Notes: generated by a model not told the origin, from the letters alone. A stretch of 64,000 bases of DNA from Goleter apudmare HA4340-LM2 (GCA_019359495.1 JAHHHF010000095.1:27267-91266); one strand, 5' to 3'; positions 8,341-17,298 are shown, counted from the stretch's first letter. Program-made: numbers and translations.

Positions 8341-11300
8341 GTATCATAAGTTCAAACAAAGGGTCGCCAAAATTCATTAATCGTAGGGAAGGCATTTCAT
8401 CAAAAACATTAGGGTAAAAAGTAACTGTGTAATCCTGCCCTTTGTAATTCAGTTGCCAAGTACGTTCGCTCCTTCTCTCAAACTGCACTCCACAGGCTTT
8501 TAAAATTGCTGAGTCGGTGAATAACTGCTCAATAATTTCTGGCATAAAAGGAGCAGAGGGGATTGGTTTTTGAATTTCTGCTAAGTCAGCGTCCAAGTCC
8601 ATTGCTACCATTTCCTCAATTGCGAGACGAGGTGGTGGGCTATCTAACACAGAATCGAATTGAGACATTAAAACATCCTCTTCTTCTGGATCAGCACTCA
8701 TAACAGCCCGTTCAATAAAGGTAGGGGCTTGGGCTAGAATCGGCTGAAGATTACCAACAACAGTGGCAAAGGCATTAATGCGATCGCGCAATTTTTTATA
8801 AACTTTCGCTTCTACCGTGCCATCATAGTAAAAATTGTGAATTCGCACAGTCGGATATCTTTGTCCAATGCGGTCAATTCTCCCAATACGTTGTTCGACC
8901 CGCATGGGATTCCAAGGCATATCATAATTAATCAACACGCCGCAATTTTGTAAATTCAACCCCTCGGAAGCAGACTCAGTACAGAGGAGAATTTTGATTT
9001 CATCTTGGCGAAATCGGCGTTTAATTTCTTCCTTGGGAACAAGACACCACTCCCCATTCTGGTACAGTTCCCCACCACGACCTGAATAACAAGCTACTTG
9101 GCTACCGTACAACTCCTTCAATGTATCCCGTAGATAGTCCATCGTGTCAGTGTACTGGGTGAAAGCGATCACACTTTCTCGGTCAGTTAATTCTTGGCGT
9201 AAAATCTGAATAAAGCGAGAAAGCTTGCTATCTTCCCCAGTGTTTTCAAATTGGCGTAATAAATCTTCAAGATATTGAATTTCCTGGGGGTCTACTGGTT
9301 CAAAGAAAGATTCCAGCCCCGCAATTACTGTATCATCCTCATTATCTACATCCACTAAATCTTCGTCACTTAAAACGCTTCCCTGTTGAGTTAATAGGTA
9401 GTCCAATCGACGTTGCAGAGATGACTTAATAGCATAAAATGAACTGGTTAGACGCTTACGGTAAAGCGTCATCAAAAAACCTAAACAAGAACGCTTATCT
9501 TTTTGAGCCAGTCGATAAAAATGACGTACATAGTCGCTGACAGCTACATAAAGCGGTATTTCCCGTTGTGGTTCCAACGTAATGGCGTTGTCCTGTACAA
9601 CTCTGGTGGGAATATCTCGCTCTAGCAGTCCCCGGCGGTAGTATTGTCGTAAAGTATCGCGGGTGTGGCGAAACATCAAGTCTTTTAGGGGCGTGTTCAC
9701 TGTCAAGTATTGGCGTGAAGTGTCAATAAACTCTTCATCTGCCAATAATTGTTTATGATTGGAGATTTTCTTGCCCCGTTGCCAAGTATCTTGCATTTTG
9801 TAAGCAAGAATGCGATCGCTCTTGACCAAAAACTGCTCTAATCTAGAACAAGACTGTCCGCCGCGCCCAAAATAATCGCTAGACATGACTTGCCAAAAAT
9901 TTATTACTTCCTGCTTGACAGCACCTTGTAGCGAGGCGAAATAATCGCAGAAGTTATCGCCATAACTCCAATGCCCCTGCAATCCCAGCAGGTTTAACAA
10001 GTCGAAAACTTCTATGGCATCAATTTGCATGGGAGTTGCTGACAAAAGAATCAAGGATTTAGTCTTCTCCTTCAACTGTGTCATTAACTGTAACAAGCGA
10101 TTGGGCGTTTCCTTGCGGTCTTGGGGACTTTTGCGGCGTGCATGGTGTGCTTCGTCTAAAATTACTAAATCCCAAGGTTCTGCTGATAGCATCTGGTGCA
10201 TTCTGTCAGTTCTCCGCACCAAATGAGAAGAAGCCAGAATTAAGTCTTGAGTATTCCAGGGATTAGCTGCTGCGGGGATAGTCCGCTTGTAGGGGTCTTT
10301 AAATTCTGTAGATGTGTAACTCCAAAAATGCAGATTAAATTTTTCCCGCAATTCTTCTTGCCATTGGGGTTGAACGCTAGCAGGTGCTAAAATTAGTACC
10401 CGCTTCACTTTTTTAGATAACAGCAGATAACGCAGAATTAAACCAGTTTCAATTGTCTTACCTAAACCAACTTCGTCAGCGATGAGAAAACTTTGGGGAA
10501 AATTTTGAGCAACGCGGCGCAGGATTTTAATTTGGTGTGGCCAGGGGTGAATGGGAATTGATTTTAAACAAAAGTACAAGCAGCCGGGATGTTCATGAAT
10601 ATTGGCAAGTTGAGTAAATGCCAATCGTTCTTGTTCACTGATGACTGTTGACTGTTGACTGTTAACTGATGACTGTTCACTATTTATTTCAGTTTTCGTA
10701 GTGGGAGCATCTTGCTCCCTACTGATATCTCTATCTTGCTCCCTACTGGTATCCCTACTGGTATCGCCATTGGTATCGCCACTGGTAGTAGCGGGCAAGA
10801 TGCCCGCACTACTCCAGGTTTCTAAACCGACAACGTTTAATTCTTTTGTTAGAGGTCGAGTATCAAATTCTATTTGAGCATTCCAATCAGGTTTAGTAGA
10901 TTTTGCGTAACGCAACAGCTTTTTTTGTACCGCCTCTGGAACTTCAAAGACTCGCACGTTAGGCGATACGTCATACCAAAGTTGCTCAAATCTCGCTACT
11001 TCTTCTTCAACTCTATCTAGTTCCCTTCCTCCCTCCCAAGAACAATAAACGTGAAAGGATTCTACATTCCTCTCCCAGCCACCTATAGATTCGTTATTGG
11101 AACCGTTAAATGCTAATTTCTCGCCCTTGCTATCAGTAAAAATGCCAACTTTTTCGTGAAATATATGCTGTGGGTCTAGTTGCTGTGTACTATCTTCAGG
11201 TAATCCATTTTCTTTAAGAGGAATAGCAATTTTAATATCGAGATACTGGTTTTGAATTAACCAGCTAAGAATTTCCAAGTGTTTGAGTTGGGCAAAACTT

Positions 11301-11605
11301 TCTGGTGGTTTTAAGTCTGCGTCTAGACGAGATAGCAATGCGTCTCGCAGTTCGTATCCCTGTTGAATTGCTTGTAAATCTTGGGGGCTAAACTGACAAC
11401 CCATGATTAACCGCATTCGCCCTTTGTTGTGCAGCATTGCACCTAAACCCCGTGCAACTTTACTTAAAATGGCACTGCTAAAAAAACCTGCTTTCCGGTC
11501 ATATTGAATGGCACACTCTAAAGCAGGAATGTAGAAATCAGTGATGGTGTTGTGGGTGTTGCTGGTGTAACTAATTTTCCAGGGATATTCACGCAGGTTT
11601 TTCAA
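8333..11605 (-). CDS. PLD-like/SNF2 helicase, defence-type
   Basis: 1090 residues. The N-terminal ~240 residues form a phospholipase-D-like domain (HEK at 150-152 and GSNNES at 168-173, the HxK...GSxN pattern). A superfamily-2 SNF2/RapA-type helicase follows: DEVGLGKT (377-384), DEAH (484-487), LSATP, and the C-terminal motifs ASEGLNLQ and RIGRIDRIGQ. This PLD-helicase layout is typical of genes next to DUF499 ATPases and DUF1156 methylases, and recalls DISARM and BREX neighbours. Residues ~264-325 are a low-complexity insert made from translated intergenic repeats. The gene ends inside a dispersed repeat. It is last in a minus-strand cluster, 22 bp after the 91-residue gene. Confidence 0.9.
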   Translation of the reverse strand: MKNLREYPWKISYTSNTHNTITDFYIPALECAIQYDRKAGFFSSAILSKVARGLGAMLHNKGRMRLIMGCQFSPQDLQAIQQGYELRDALLSRLDADLKPPESFAQLKHLEILSWLIQNQYLDIKIAIPLKENGLPEDSTQQLDPQHIFHEKVGIFTDSKGEKLAFNGSNNESIGGWERNVESFHVYCSWEGGRELDRVEEEVARFEQLWYDVSPNVRVFEVPEAVQKKLLRYAKSTKPDWNAQIEFDTRPLTKELNVVGLETWSSAGILPATTSGDTNGDTSRDTSREQDRDISREQDAPTTKTEINSEQSSVNSQQSTVISEQERLAFTQLANIHEHPGCLYFCLKSIPIHPWPHQIKILRRVAQNFPQSFLIADEVGLGKTIETGLILRYLLLSKKVKRVLILAPASVQPQWQEELREKFNLHFWSYTSTEFKDPYKRTIPAAANPWNTQDLILASSHLVRRTDRMHQMLSAEPWDLVILDEAHHARRKSPQDRKETPNRLLQLMTQLKEKTKSLILLSATPMQIDAIEVFDLLNLLGLQGHWSYGDNFCDYFASLQGAVKQEVINFWQVMSSDYFGRGGQSCSRLEQFLVKSDRILAYKMQDTWQRGKKISNHKQLLADEEFIDTSRQYLTVNTPLKDLMFRHTRDTLRQYYRRGLLERDIPTRVVQDNAITLEPQREIPLYVAVSDYVRHFYRLAQKDKRSCLGFLMTLYRKRLTSSFYAIKSSLQRRLDYLLTQQGSVLSDEDLVDVDNEDDTVIAGLESFFEPVDPQEIQYLEDLLRQFENTGEDSKLSRFIQILRQELTDRESVIAFTQYTDTMDYLRDTLKELYGSQVACYSGRGGELYQNGEWCLVPKEEIKRRFRQDEIKILLCTESASEGLNLQNCGVLINYDMPWNPMRVEQRIGRIDRIGQRYPTVRIHNFYYDGTVEAKVYKKLRDRINAFATVVGNLQPILAQAPTFIERAVMSADPEEEDVLMSQFDSVLDSPPPRLAIEEMVAMDLDADLAEIQKPIPSAPFMPEIIEQLFTDSAILKACGVQFERRSERTWQLNYKGQDYTVTFYPNVFDEMPSLRLMNFGDPLFELMILA
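10631..10816. repeat. Repeats inserted in-frame in the helicase gene
   Basis: The stretch holds STRR heptamers (GACTGTT/GATGACT, ~10636-10680), the repeat GTAGTGGGAGCATCTTGCTC (from 10699), TATCNCTACTGG-type short tandem units (10735-10786), and GTAGCGGGCAAGATGCCCGC (from 10788). The same sequences occur between genes at 12000 and 13531. Translated, they give the Ser/Thr/Asp-rich linker containing SAGILPATTSGDT and SREQDAPTTK. No stop was introduced. Confidence 0.8.
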
Positions 11606-11627
11606 CTTTCTAACCAGTTATCTAATT

Positions 11628-11903
11628 TTAATTATCAATTGAGTCTAAAGTTCTGCCTTGATAAGTATGGCGCTGTTGGTCAATTTCTGTAAATATTTCT
11701 GTTAATTCCGGTTGGTTCTTCCAATCTCCAAATAATTGATTTAGTCTAGCTAGTCTCTCCTCGTCTGTTAATGGTGGTTGTGGTTCTGTAATTTGATTGG
11801 TAATAAATTCTACGTCTATGATTATTTCTGTCCCATCTGGAATATTATTAAGTTGTGCTAATATTTCAATGTTTTGTCCACGTTTTATGACTCTAACTTT
11901 CAT
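11628..11903 (-). CDS. Small hypothetical protein, antitoxin-like
   Basis: 91 residues. The first ~35 (MKVRVIKRGQNIEILAQL, then PDGTEIIIDVE) look like a short beta-rich DNA-binding or swapped-hairpin domain of the kind seen in cyanobacterial antitoxins. The rest is charged and helical (ERLARLNQLFGDW) with a C-terminal HTYQGRTLDSI. No toxin gene (PIN, RelE or MazF type) lies beside it, so an antitoxin role is only a guess. It lies 22 bp upstream of the helicase gene and could be co-transcribed with it. Confidence 0.65.
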   Translation of the reverse strand: MKVRVIKRGQNIEILAQLNNIPDGTEIIIDVEFITNQITEPQPPLTDEERLARLNQLFGDWKNQPELTEIFTEIDQQRHTYQGRTLDSIDN

Positions 11904-12092
11904 ATTTGATTATCTCCTTATTAGTTAACTGATGACTAATGACTGTTAACCGTCAACAAAATTAAAGGGGAGCATCCCAATTTTGCAAAAATAAAATTTG
12001 TAGTGGGAGCATCTTGCTCCCTAATGCAAAGGAAGCGGGCTAGAGAGCCATCACTACAAAAAATAAATTTACACATTTGGGATGCTCCCAAA
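11904..12092. repeat. Repeat-filled spacer
   Basis: STRR heptamers (~11931-11957, TTAACTGATGACTAATGACTG-like), a copy of GTAGTGGGAGCATCTTGCTC (about 12001-12020) and an inverted pair built from 'gcatcccaattttg' (11963-11976) and its near-complement around 12074-12090. No gene. Confidence 0.6.
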
Positions 12093-12755
12093 TTAAAGTG
12101 TATTTGGGTCAATTCCTTGCTGTTGTAATCTGGCTAATAAATTTTGCAATTGTTCTTCTGGGGTTTGGTATCTGTTACCATTTTCGTCATACCAAAATAG
12201 CCATTCTCTTGTTCGTCCTTGATAAGTACCCTGTTCCCGTCCAAGACCTAAACCAATTTCGGGCATCCAAATTTTATCCCCTGGTTGTAAAATGTATTCA
12301 CCATTAATTAAGCGATAAACTTCTAAACGTTGACGTTTACGACGTAACCGTGTTGGTGCATAAATAACATAATACAAAATGCCTAATTGTGCATAATCAA
12401 TTTTTTTCTGTTCATATTCGCCATTGTAAGTTTGAGAAACAACTTCTAAAGCTAAAATTGGTGGAATACCCTCTTCTTCCCACAAAACATAACTAGAACG
12501 TCCATTTTCTCCCACAAAACGTTCAACACCTAAACTCAGGAATCCATCCGGGACTATGGCTCTTTTATTGGGTATATAGTAAACTCCCATGTTAATGCCG
12601 AAAAACCAGTCATCGCGGTTTTGCCAAATCGCGGCTAAGATGGCTAACAATAAGTTGGGAATTAATATTTGCAGTTCGTTATCCACAGGGGTATCATCTG
12701 AATCTGGTAATTCTGCCGATGAAGGTAGGCACTCTAAAGGATTGTAGTTATACAT
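12093..12755 (-). CDS. Uma2 family nuclease-like protein (DUF820)
   Basis: 220 residues of the Uma2/DUF820 family, a PD-(D/E)XK-fold group greatly expanded in cyanobacteria, of poorly known function. Visible motifs are KRAIVPDGFLSLGVERF (catalytic Asp region), ILALEVVSQ (the E-x-V strand) and QKKIDYAQLGILYYVIYAP (the Lys-containing helix and strand). The C-terminus is extended and helical (PEEQLQNLLARLQQQGI), a frequent Uma2 tail. It is one of two consecutive, diverged Uma2 genes, 55 bp apart, lodged inside the defence-like cluster. Confidence 0.88.
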   Translation of the reverse strand: MYNYNPLECLPSSAELPDSDDTPVDNELQILIPNLLLAILAAIWQNRDDWFFGINMGVYYIPNKRAIVPDGFLSLGVERFVGENGRSSYVLWEEEGIPPILALEVVSQTYNGEYEQKKIDYAQLGILYYVIYAPTRLRRKRQRLEVYRLINGEYILQPGDKIWMPEIGLGLGREQGTYQGRTREWLFWYDENGNRYQTPEEQLQNLLARLQQQGIDPNTL

Positions 12756-12810
12756 AATACCTTGGTGGTTGACAGTTATGAATTAACAATCATCAGTTAT
12801 CAGTCAACGG

Positions 12811-13416
12811 TTAACCATTTTGATTTTGCAATGCTTTTCGATATAGTTTAACCGCCTGTGTTTGATTAGTTTCACTGACAAAACTAGCTAATAAAACAGG
12901 GTCTAAATTTGGCAGTAATTTACTGTAAGAATTTTGAGTATATTTACCGTCAATTTCTGATAAATAATAAAAACTAAATTGCTGGTTTTTCCAAAACCAA
13001 ACTTCTTTTACTCCCAAACCTCGATAAACCTCTAGTTTGTCAATTCCGCCACTAATTATAACAATCTCTATAGCAATATCTGGGACTTCATTTAGTTCTC
13101 CAAGACAGTAACATTCATCTGGTTCTGCGCCTTTTTTAGCGGCTTGCTTACGAAAGGTGGTACTACCATAACCATTAAGATTAATATCACTTTCCTCTGC
13201 ATAAGCCTCTAGTAATCTAGCAATTATTTTTTTAAGGCGCTCATGTTCTGGAGAGGTAGTCATGATAATCTCTAGTGTTCCTTCTAAATAAGTCATCCGG
13301 GGAAATTCATCAATAAACATATCAGAGAGTTGCTCGTATTGTTCCCAGGTGACATCATAAAGAATGATACGTTGGTCTTCGGTTGGTTGAAGTGTCTTCG
13401 GGTCTAAAAGTAACAT
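12811..13416 (-). CDS. Uma2 family nuclease-like protein (DUF820)
   Basis: 201 residues, Uma2/DUF820. The N-terminus has the family WEQYEQLSD and LEGTLEIIMTTSPEHE segments. The core has a GAEPDECY segment, VPDIAIEIVI and the Lys region GIDKLEVYRGLGVKEVWFW, all expected for the PD-(D/E)XK-like fold. It is only distantly similar to its neighbour at 12093, so this is not a recent duplication. The upstream spacer is packed with STRR and tandem repeats and separates it from the methylase chimera; independent transcription is likely. Confidence 0.88.
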   Translation of the reverse strand: MLLLDPKTLQPTEDQRIILYDVTWEQYEQLSDMFIDEFPRMTYLEGTLEIIMTTSPEHERLKKIIARLLEAYAEESDINLNGYGSTTFRKQAAKKGAEPDECYCLGELNEVPDIAIEIVIISGGIDKLEVYRGLGVKEVWFWKNQQFSFYYLSEIDGKYTQNSYSKLLPNLDPVLLASFVSETNQTQAVKLYRKALQNQNG

Positions 13417-13423
13417 AAGTTGC

Positions 13424-13470
13424 TTGACGGTTGATGGTTGACGGTTGACGGTTGACGGTTGACAGTCATC
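13424..13470. repeat. STRR heptamer array
   Basis: Six or so tandem copies of TTGACGG/TTGATGG heptamers just upstream of the Uma2 start. Similar heptamer runs occur at about 10636-10680, 11931-11957, 12770-12815, 17128-17168, 36163-36195, 45950-45990 and 59521-59606. These are the short tandemly repeated repetitive sequences known from heterocystous cyanobacteria. Confidence 0.8.
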
Positions 13471-13564
13471 AAAATAAGCTCATTTGTCCCCCTTGATTTA
13501 AGGTTAACTCTATTCTTAGAAAATATTAGGTAGTGGGAGCATCTTGCTCCCTGGTGTATTAAAA

Positions 13565-13692
13565 ACGCGGGCAAGATACGATAATACAAATGCGAGATAT
13601 GATAATACAAACGCGGGCAAGATATGATAATACAAACGCGGGCAAGATACGATAATACAAATGCGAGATATGATAATACAAACGCGGGCAAG
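13565..13692. repeat. Tandem 25/21-bp repeat array
   Basis: Alternating units of 25 bp (13565-13589, 13611-13635, 13636-13660) and 21 bp (13590-13610, 13661-13681), followed by a partial sixth unit from 13682. The 25-mer starts ACGCGGGCAAGAT and the 21-mer ATGCGAGATATGAT; both end GATAATACAA. The 21-mer is a 25-mer with a four-base loss. No unique spacers, so it is not CRISPR. It is flanked by degenerate copies of the GGGCAAGAT / GCATCTTGCTCCC family. Confidence 0.85.
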
Positions 13693-13753
13693 ACTTCGGC
13701 GTGAGCGCTCAGTCGAACGCTGCCCGCACTACAATTAAAATCAAAAATAATTA

Positions 13754-16700
13754 TCAGAATAAGTTCAATTGTCCACCTTCATTAAATGGTATCTCAGGCT
13801 GCACATAAGATACTTTCGCTTTGATTTCATCCATAGCCAACCACAAATCTAATAAGGCTTTTTCTTCAGTCAGGCGTTTCTTTTCATCACCAATGCGGGG
13901 AATTACTTTCAACGCTACTTCAAATGTCCGCATAAATAAATCGTTGCTAACTAAGCCAGTATTTTTGAGAAATCTACGGACTGGTTCTGTATTGTCTTCC
14001 TCTTGGTAAAGGGCGATAATGGCGTGGAGTCCATCAACTAAATATCTAGCAGAAAATTCAGTATCGGTGACGGAGAAGGCGCGTTTTTTCAGGCGTTGTT
14101 GCGGGGTGAGTAATTTACAGTAACCGCTTGCAGAATCGAGTAGTTTGTGTTTTTTGACTAAATCGGAAACATCAAAACCACCGACTGCTAAAGCCAGTTG
14201 TCTAGCTTCATCAAAGGGGAATTCTCGCGCTTCAAAGGTATCCCATGCCAAGATGTACCATTGGGTTAAAGGGTCGATACCGTTGAAGTCTTTACCTTCT
14301 AATAGCTTTTGTAGTCGGTATTCGACTACTGCTTGGCGTACTTCTTCAAATGCTGCTTTGGGTTCAACTTGATTTCCGGCGCTGTCGAGGATGGAACTAT
14401 ATTTGGTAAACACACTCAAAGCGGAACCGAAAGCACTTAAGCACAAGTTTATACCAGGAGGTTTAATGCGGCGTTGCGGATCTGCTACTCTATCAGCAGC
14501 AGGACGTGAATCTTCAGTTAAGCATTTTTCGAGTTTTGGTGCTTTTTCAAAGACGATATTTCGCACGTCAATTCGCACGTCGTCCCACCAAGCTTGTTCG
14601 GCGTTGGGGTCGCGTTTGCGGCATACTAAAAGCACGGTGCTGGATACTGCGTTTTTCTGCGCTTGGTGTAAGTTTTGTGGATTTTCGGTACTGACTGCCC
14701 AAGATGCGGTAATCTCGAAACCAGCATCGATGAGGGATTTGGCTAAGACATCCCACGCGCCGGAGTCTTTGTGATTGAATTGCACTGTCATTACGCCGTC
14801 GTCGCGTAAGACGCGGTGGTATTCAGCGAATGCCATTGCCATTTTTGCTTCATAGTCTTGGTTGGCGAGAATTTCTGGGGATACTCCCATATTGCGGAAT
14901 CTCCCCGGATTAGCAATTGCTTCTCTGTCTTTATCTGTTAGTTCGTTAAAGAATAATTCGGGGAAGATACTTAATAAATTTGCTCTAAGCCATACATAAA
15001 AAAAGTCTGAGATTTCACCATAACGAATAGAATCATAGTATGGTGGGTCAGTGACTATGGTATCTACAGAGTTATCAGAAATGTAAGTTAAGTTATCGAC
15101 TGATGCTAAGTCTATTCTGATGGATTTTGTTTCGTTTTCTTTAAATACTGGGATACCTATTGAACCTAATTTAGTCCCAAAAATAGAACAAAGTTTAAAG
15201 TAATCATCTGCACAATCAGAACAAGATTTCCATAACCTGCAAGAGCCACTTGATTCTGGATAATTCCAAAATACATTTAAAGAATGTTGAGCGCTTGCAG
15301 GTTGAACTTTTAATGCACTACCATCCCAATGAGTTAATCTAGAATTTTTATCAACGCATCTGTTTAATACTAAAGATAAATAAGTTACAATAGCTTCTCC
15401 TTTGACCTCCTCATACTCAGATTTAATTAATGACTTTGCCTTATCAATTATTTCTACATAAGTTACAAGAGTTAAAAGTTGACGAGGATGAAACATTTCA
15501 TACCATTTACGAATACCATAGAGGTACATATCCGGGCCTCTGTGAGTATTTTCCGGAATTTCCTGAGTTGGCATAAACCCGGCTAATTCCCAATCACTTC
15601 TCTTATTAAGCAAAAATAACTCCGCTTTTTGAACACCTTCATAATCTATCGCCGTAGGGGTTCTAAATTCTAGTAGACCACTTCCTTTTCTATAAGCAAC
15701 TGCATAAAATTGATGTCCTAATCCAGATGATTGAGATTGAGCTTTTATCATTTCATCTTGAATTACACTATTACAATTAGGACATCTGCCTACACCTCTG
15801 CTAATAGTTGTTGTAGTATCCGGATCATACTCTCCATGATCTGTTTCAATAGTTCTACCATCTTTGTTGTAAATGTCTGCTTGGATAGTAATCCGCATCA
15901 AGGGACGCTCCAAACGGGCAGTTAAATCGCTGGTGATTTCTTCCTCAATACCAACAGGAATGTGGTGAGAATGAATTACAGGTATCCATGCAGTAGTATC
16001 TGACCACAGATAACGTATGACTCTGGCAAATAACCGCAAAGCCCCTCTGGTGCGTTGGAAGTTGGGAATGGAAGCGATTTTTTTAGTGAGCAGGTTAAAT
16101 AATTCGGGGTGGAAGGGGTAACTTTGCTCGATGCTTTCCATGTAGCGTGCATCTTTGCAACCATCTGGTAAATTAATCCGACTACCTTTATAGGTTTGTA
16201 AATATTCTTTTGAAGCATGATTGGCAGCATTAGCTTCAATACTGCTGAACATCCTCTGTTTAACTATATTGTAAATTTCAATATCAGTGCTGGGTTTAAG
16301 AATGCGTTCTTGTCTAGCGGTAGCAGAAATGGTTTCCCGGATTTCGGTTGTTTCTTCCCCGAAACTATCACTGGAGGAAGCGAGGGTGTAAACAAATACT
16401 ATATTATTACAAGCTGCTGCCAAGTCCATGAGGGCGAATAAAAAAGCAACTACCTGTCCGGCTAAATCGCTGTTACCAACTATAACAGCTTTGGCTTTTC
16501 TCAAGTATGTAGCAATTTCATCAAGGATAATTACTGTGGGTTGCCCCTGCGTTATCCTTTCTAAAACTTTAGTGCCTGGACTAACTCGCTGTTCATCAGA
16601 ACCTTTAAGCAAGCTGTAACCTGCCACACCGCCGATTTGATAGGCGATTTCTCCCCAAAGGGTGTAAGTGGTAATGCCAGTATCGGCATGATAAACACCG

Positions 16701-17110
16701 TCAATCGGTTCAAGGTCTTGACAGGCTAAAGCAGCTGCTTGAATCGGTCGGTCTGGAATTAAATTAATGTTATCAGTAAAACGGTCTAGTCCAGGAATCA
16801 CTCGTCCATGTTTGGCAATATGCCACAAAGCAATTTCATCGTGAGTTTTACCACCACCAAAGCTGGTTTCCAGTCGAATAATGGGGGAGCCGACAGCAGC
16901 ACCTACCAATCGCCCAAACACTTCAGAAATTAGAGTTTTTAAACCATCGGTGGCAAAAGTATTGGCGAAAAAGGCTGTGGGGTCTTGGTAGACTTGCGGC
17001 GCTTTCCCTTCCACAACCAGTCGTAGCTTGGCGGCGAATAATTCGGGGGAGAGTTCCCCTGCTAAAATTTCTTCTCTGGGAAGACACGTTTGAAATACTG
17101 AGGGAAGCAT
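13754..17110 (-). CDS. DUF499 ATPase / DUF1156-type DNA methylase chimera
   Basis: 1118 residues in one frame. Residues 1-~418 match the front of a DUF499 defence ATPase: Walker A SFGGGKTH (83-90), Walker B VIILDEIATYL (193-203) and the EEITSDLTARLERPLMRI segment. From ~420 the text changes to the back part of a DUF1156-type adenine methylase: CPNC (443-446), a MFHPRQLLTLVTYVEII segment (539-555), a Cys cluster (624-641), motif IV TDPPYYDSIRY (687-697) and a long helical tail. The usual methylase start, including the glycine-rich SAM motif I (DPFxGGG type), is absent, as is the C-terminal half of DUF499. This looks like an in-frame deletion fusion; methylase activity is doubtful, ATPase possible. 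First gene of the minus-strand cluster. Confidence 0.85.
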   Translation of the reverse strand: MLPSVFQTCLPREEILAGELSPELFAAKLRLVVEGKAPQVYQDPTAFFANTFATDGLKTLISEVFGRLVGAAVGSPIIRLETSFGGGKTHDEIALWHIAKHGRVIPGLDRFTDNINLIPDRPIQAAALACQDLEPIDGVYHADTGITTYTLWGEIAYQIGGVAGYSLLKGSDEQRVSPGTKVLERITQGQPTVIILDEIATYLRKAKAVIVGNSDLAGQVVAFLFALMDLAAACNNIVFVYTLASSSDSFGEETTEIRETISATARQERILKPSTDIEIYNIVKQRMFSSIEANAANHASKEYLQTYKGSRINLPDGCKDARYMESIEQSYPFHPELFNLLTKKIASIPNFQRTRGALRLFARVIRYLWSDTTAWIPVIHSHHIPVGIEEEITSDLTARLERPLMRITIQADIYNKDGRTIETDHGEYDPDTTTTISRGVGRCPNCNSVIQDEMIKAQSQSSGLGHQFYAVAYRKGSGLLEFRTPTAIDYEGVQKAELFLLNKRSDWELAGFMPTQEIPENTHRGPDMYLYGIRKWYEMFHPRQLLTLVTYVEIIDKAKSLIKSEYEEVKGEAIVTYLSLVLNRCVDKNSRLTHWDGSALKVQPASAQHSLNVFWNYPESSGSCRLWKSCSDCADDYFKLCSIFGTKLGSIGIPVFKENETKSIRIDLASVDNLTYISDNSVDTIVTDPPYYDSIRYGEISDFFYVWLRANLLSIFPELFFNELTDKDREAIANPGRFRNMGVSPEILANQDYEAKMAMAFAEYHRVLRDDGVMTVQFNHKDSGAWDVLAKSLIDAGFEITASWAVSTENPQNLHQAQKNAVSSTVLLVCRKRDPNAEQAWWDDVRIDVRNIVFEKAPKLEKCLTEDSRPAADRVADPQRRIKPPGINLCLSAFGSALSVFTKYSSILDSAGNQVEPKAAFEEVRQAVVEYRLQKLLEGKDFNGIDPLTQWYILAWDTFEAREFPFDEARQLALAVGGFDVSDLVKKHKLLDSASGYCKLLTPQQRLKKRAFSVTDTEFSARYLVDGLHAIIALYQEEDNTEPVRRFLKNTGLVSNDLFMRTFEVALKVIPRIGDEKKRLTEEKALLDLWLAMDEIKAKVSYVQPEIPFNEGGQLNLF

Positions 17111-17127
17111 AGAAATATACTTACGGT

Positions 17128-17298
17128 TAGTAGTTGACGGTTGACAGCCAACAAATAACCGTCAACAATTATTTGTTTTTAAATATACTACTGGAATTTA
17201 GTTTTTATTAGGAAATAAGATGCGTTTCCCCTGGACTGGCTCCCCTTGACCCTTGACTCTTCTACCAGAATATATGTGTGCCAGTTGCGTAAGTCCTG
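17128..17298. repeat. STRR run and inverted dispersed repeat
   Basis: Contains a TTGACGG STRR run with a facing CCGTCAAC copy (~17131-17167) and, at 17285-17297, TTGCGTAAGTCCT, the inverted partner of the repeat at 8328-8340. The promoter of the methylase chimera should lie here. Confidence 0.55.

Noticed and set aside
13404..13691. 95-codon minus-strand ORF with Tyr/Leu/Ile-rich repeats
   Set aside because: It is the translation of the 25/21-bp tandem array and STRR run; no native protein features.
13565..13692. CRISPR array
   Set aside because: Units are contiguous without unique spacers, and no cas genes are near.
14391..14774. 127-codon plus-strand ORF
   Set aside because: Lies wholly inside the methylase chimera gene on the opposite strand; composition is typical of a frame shadow.
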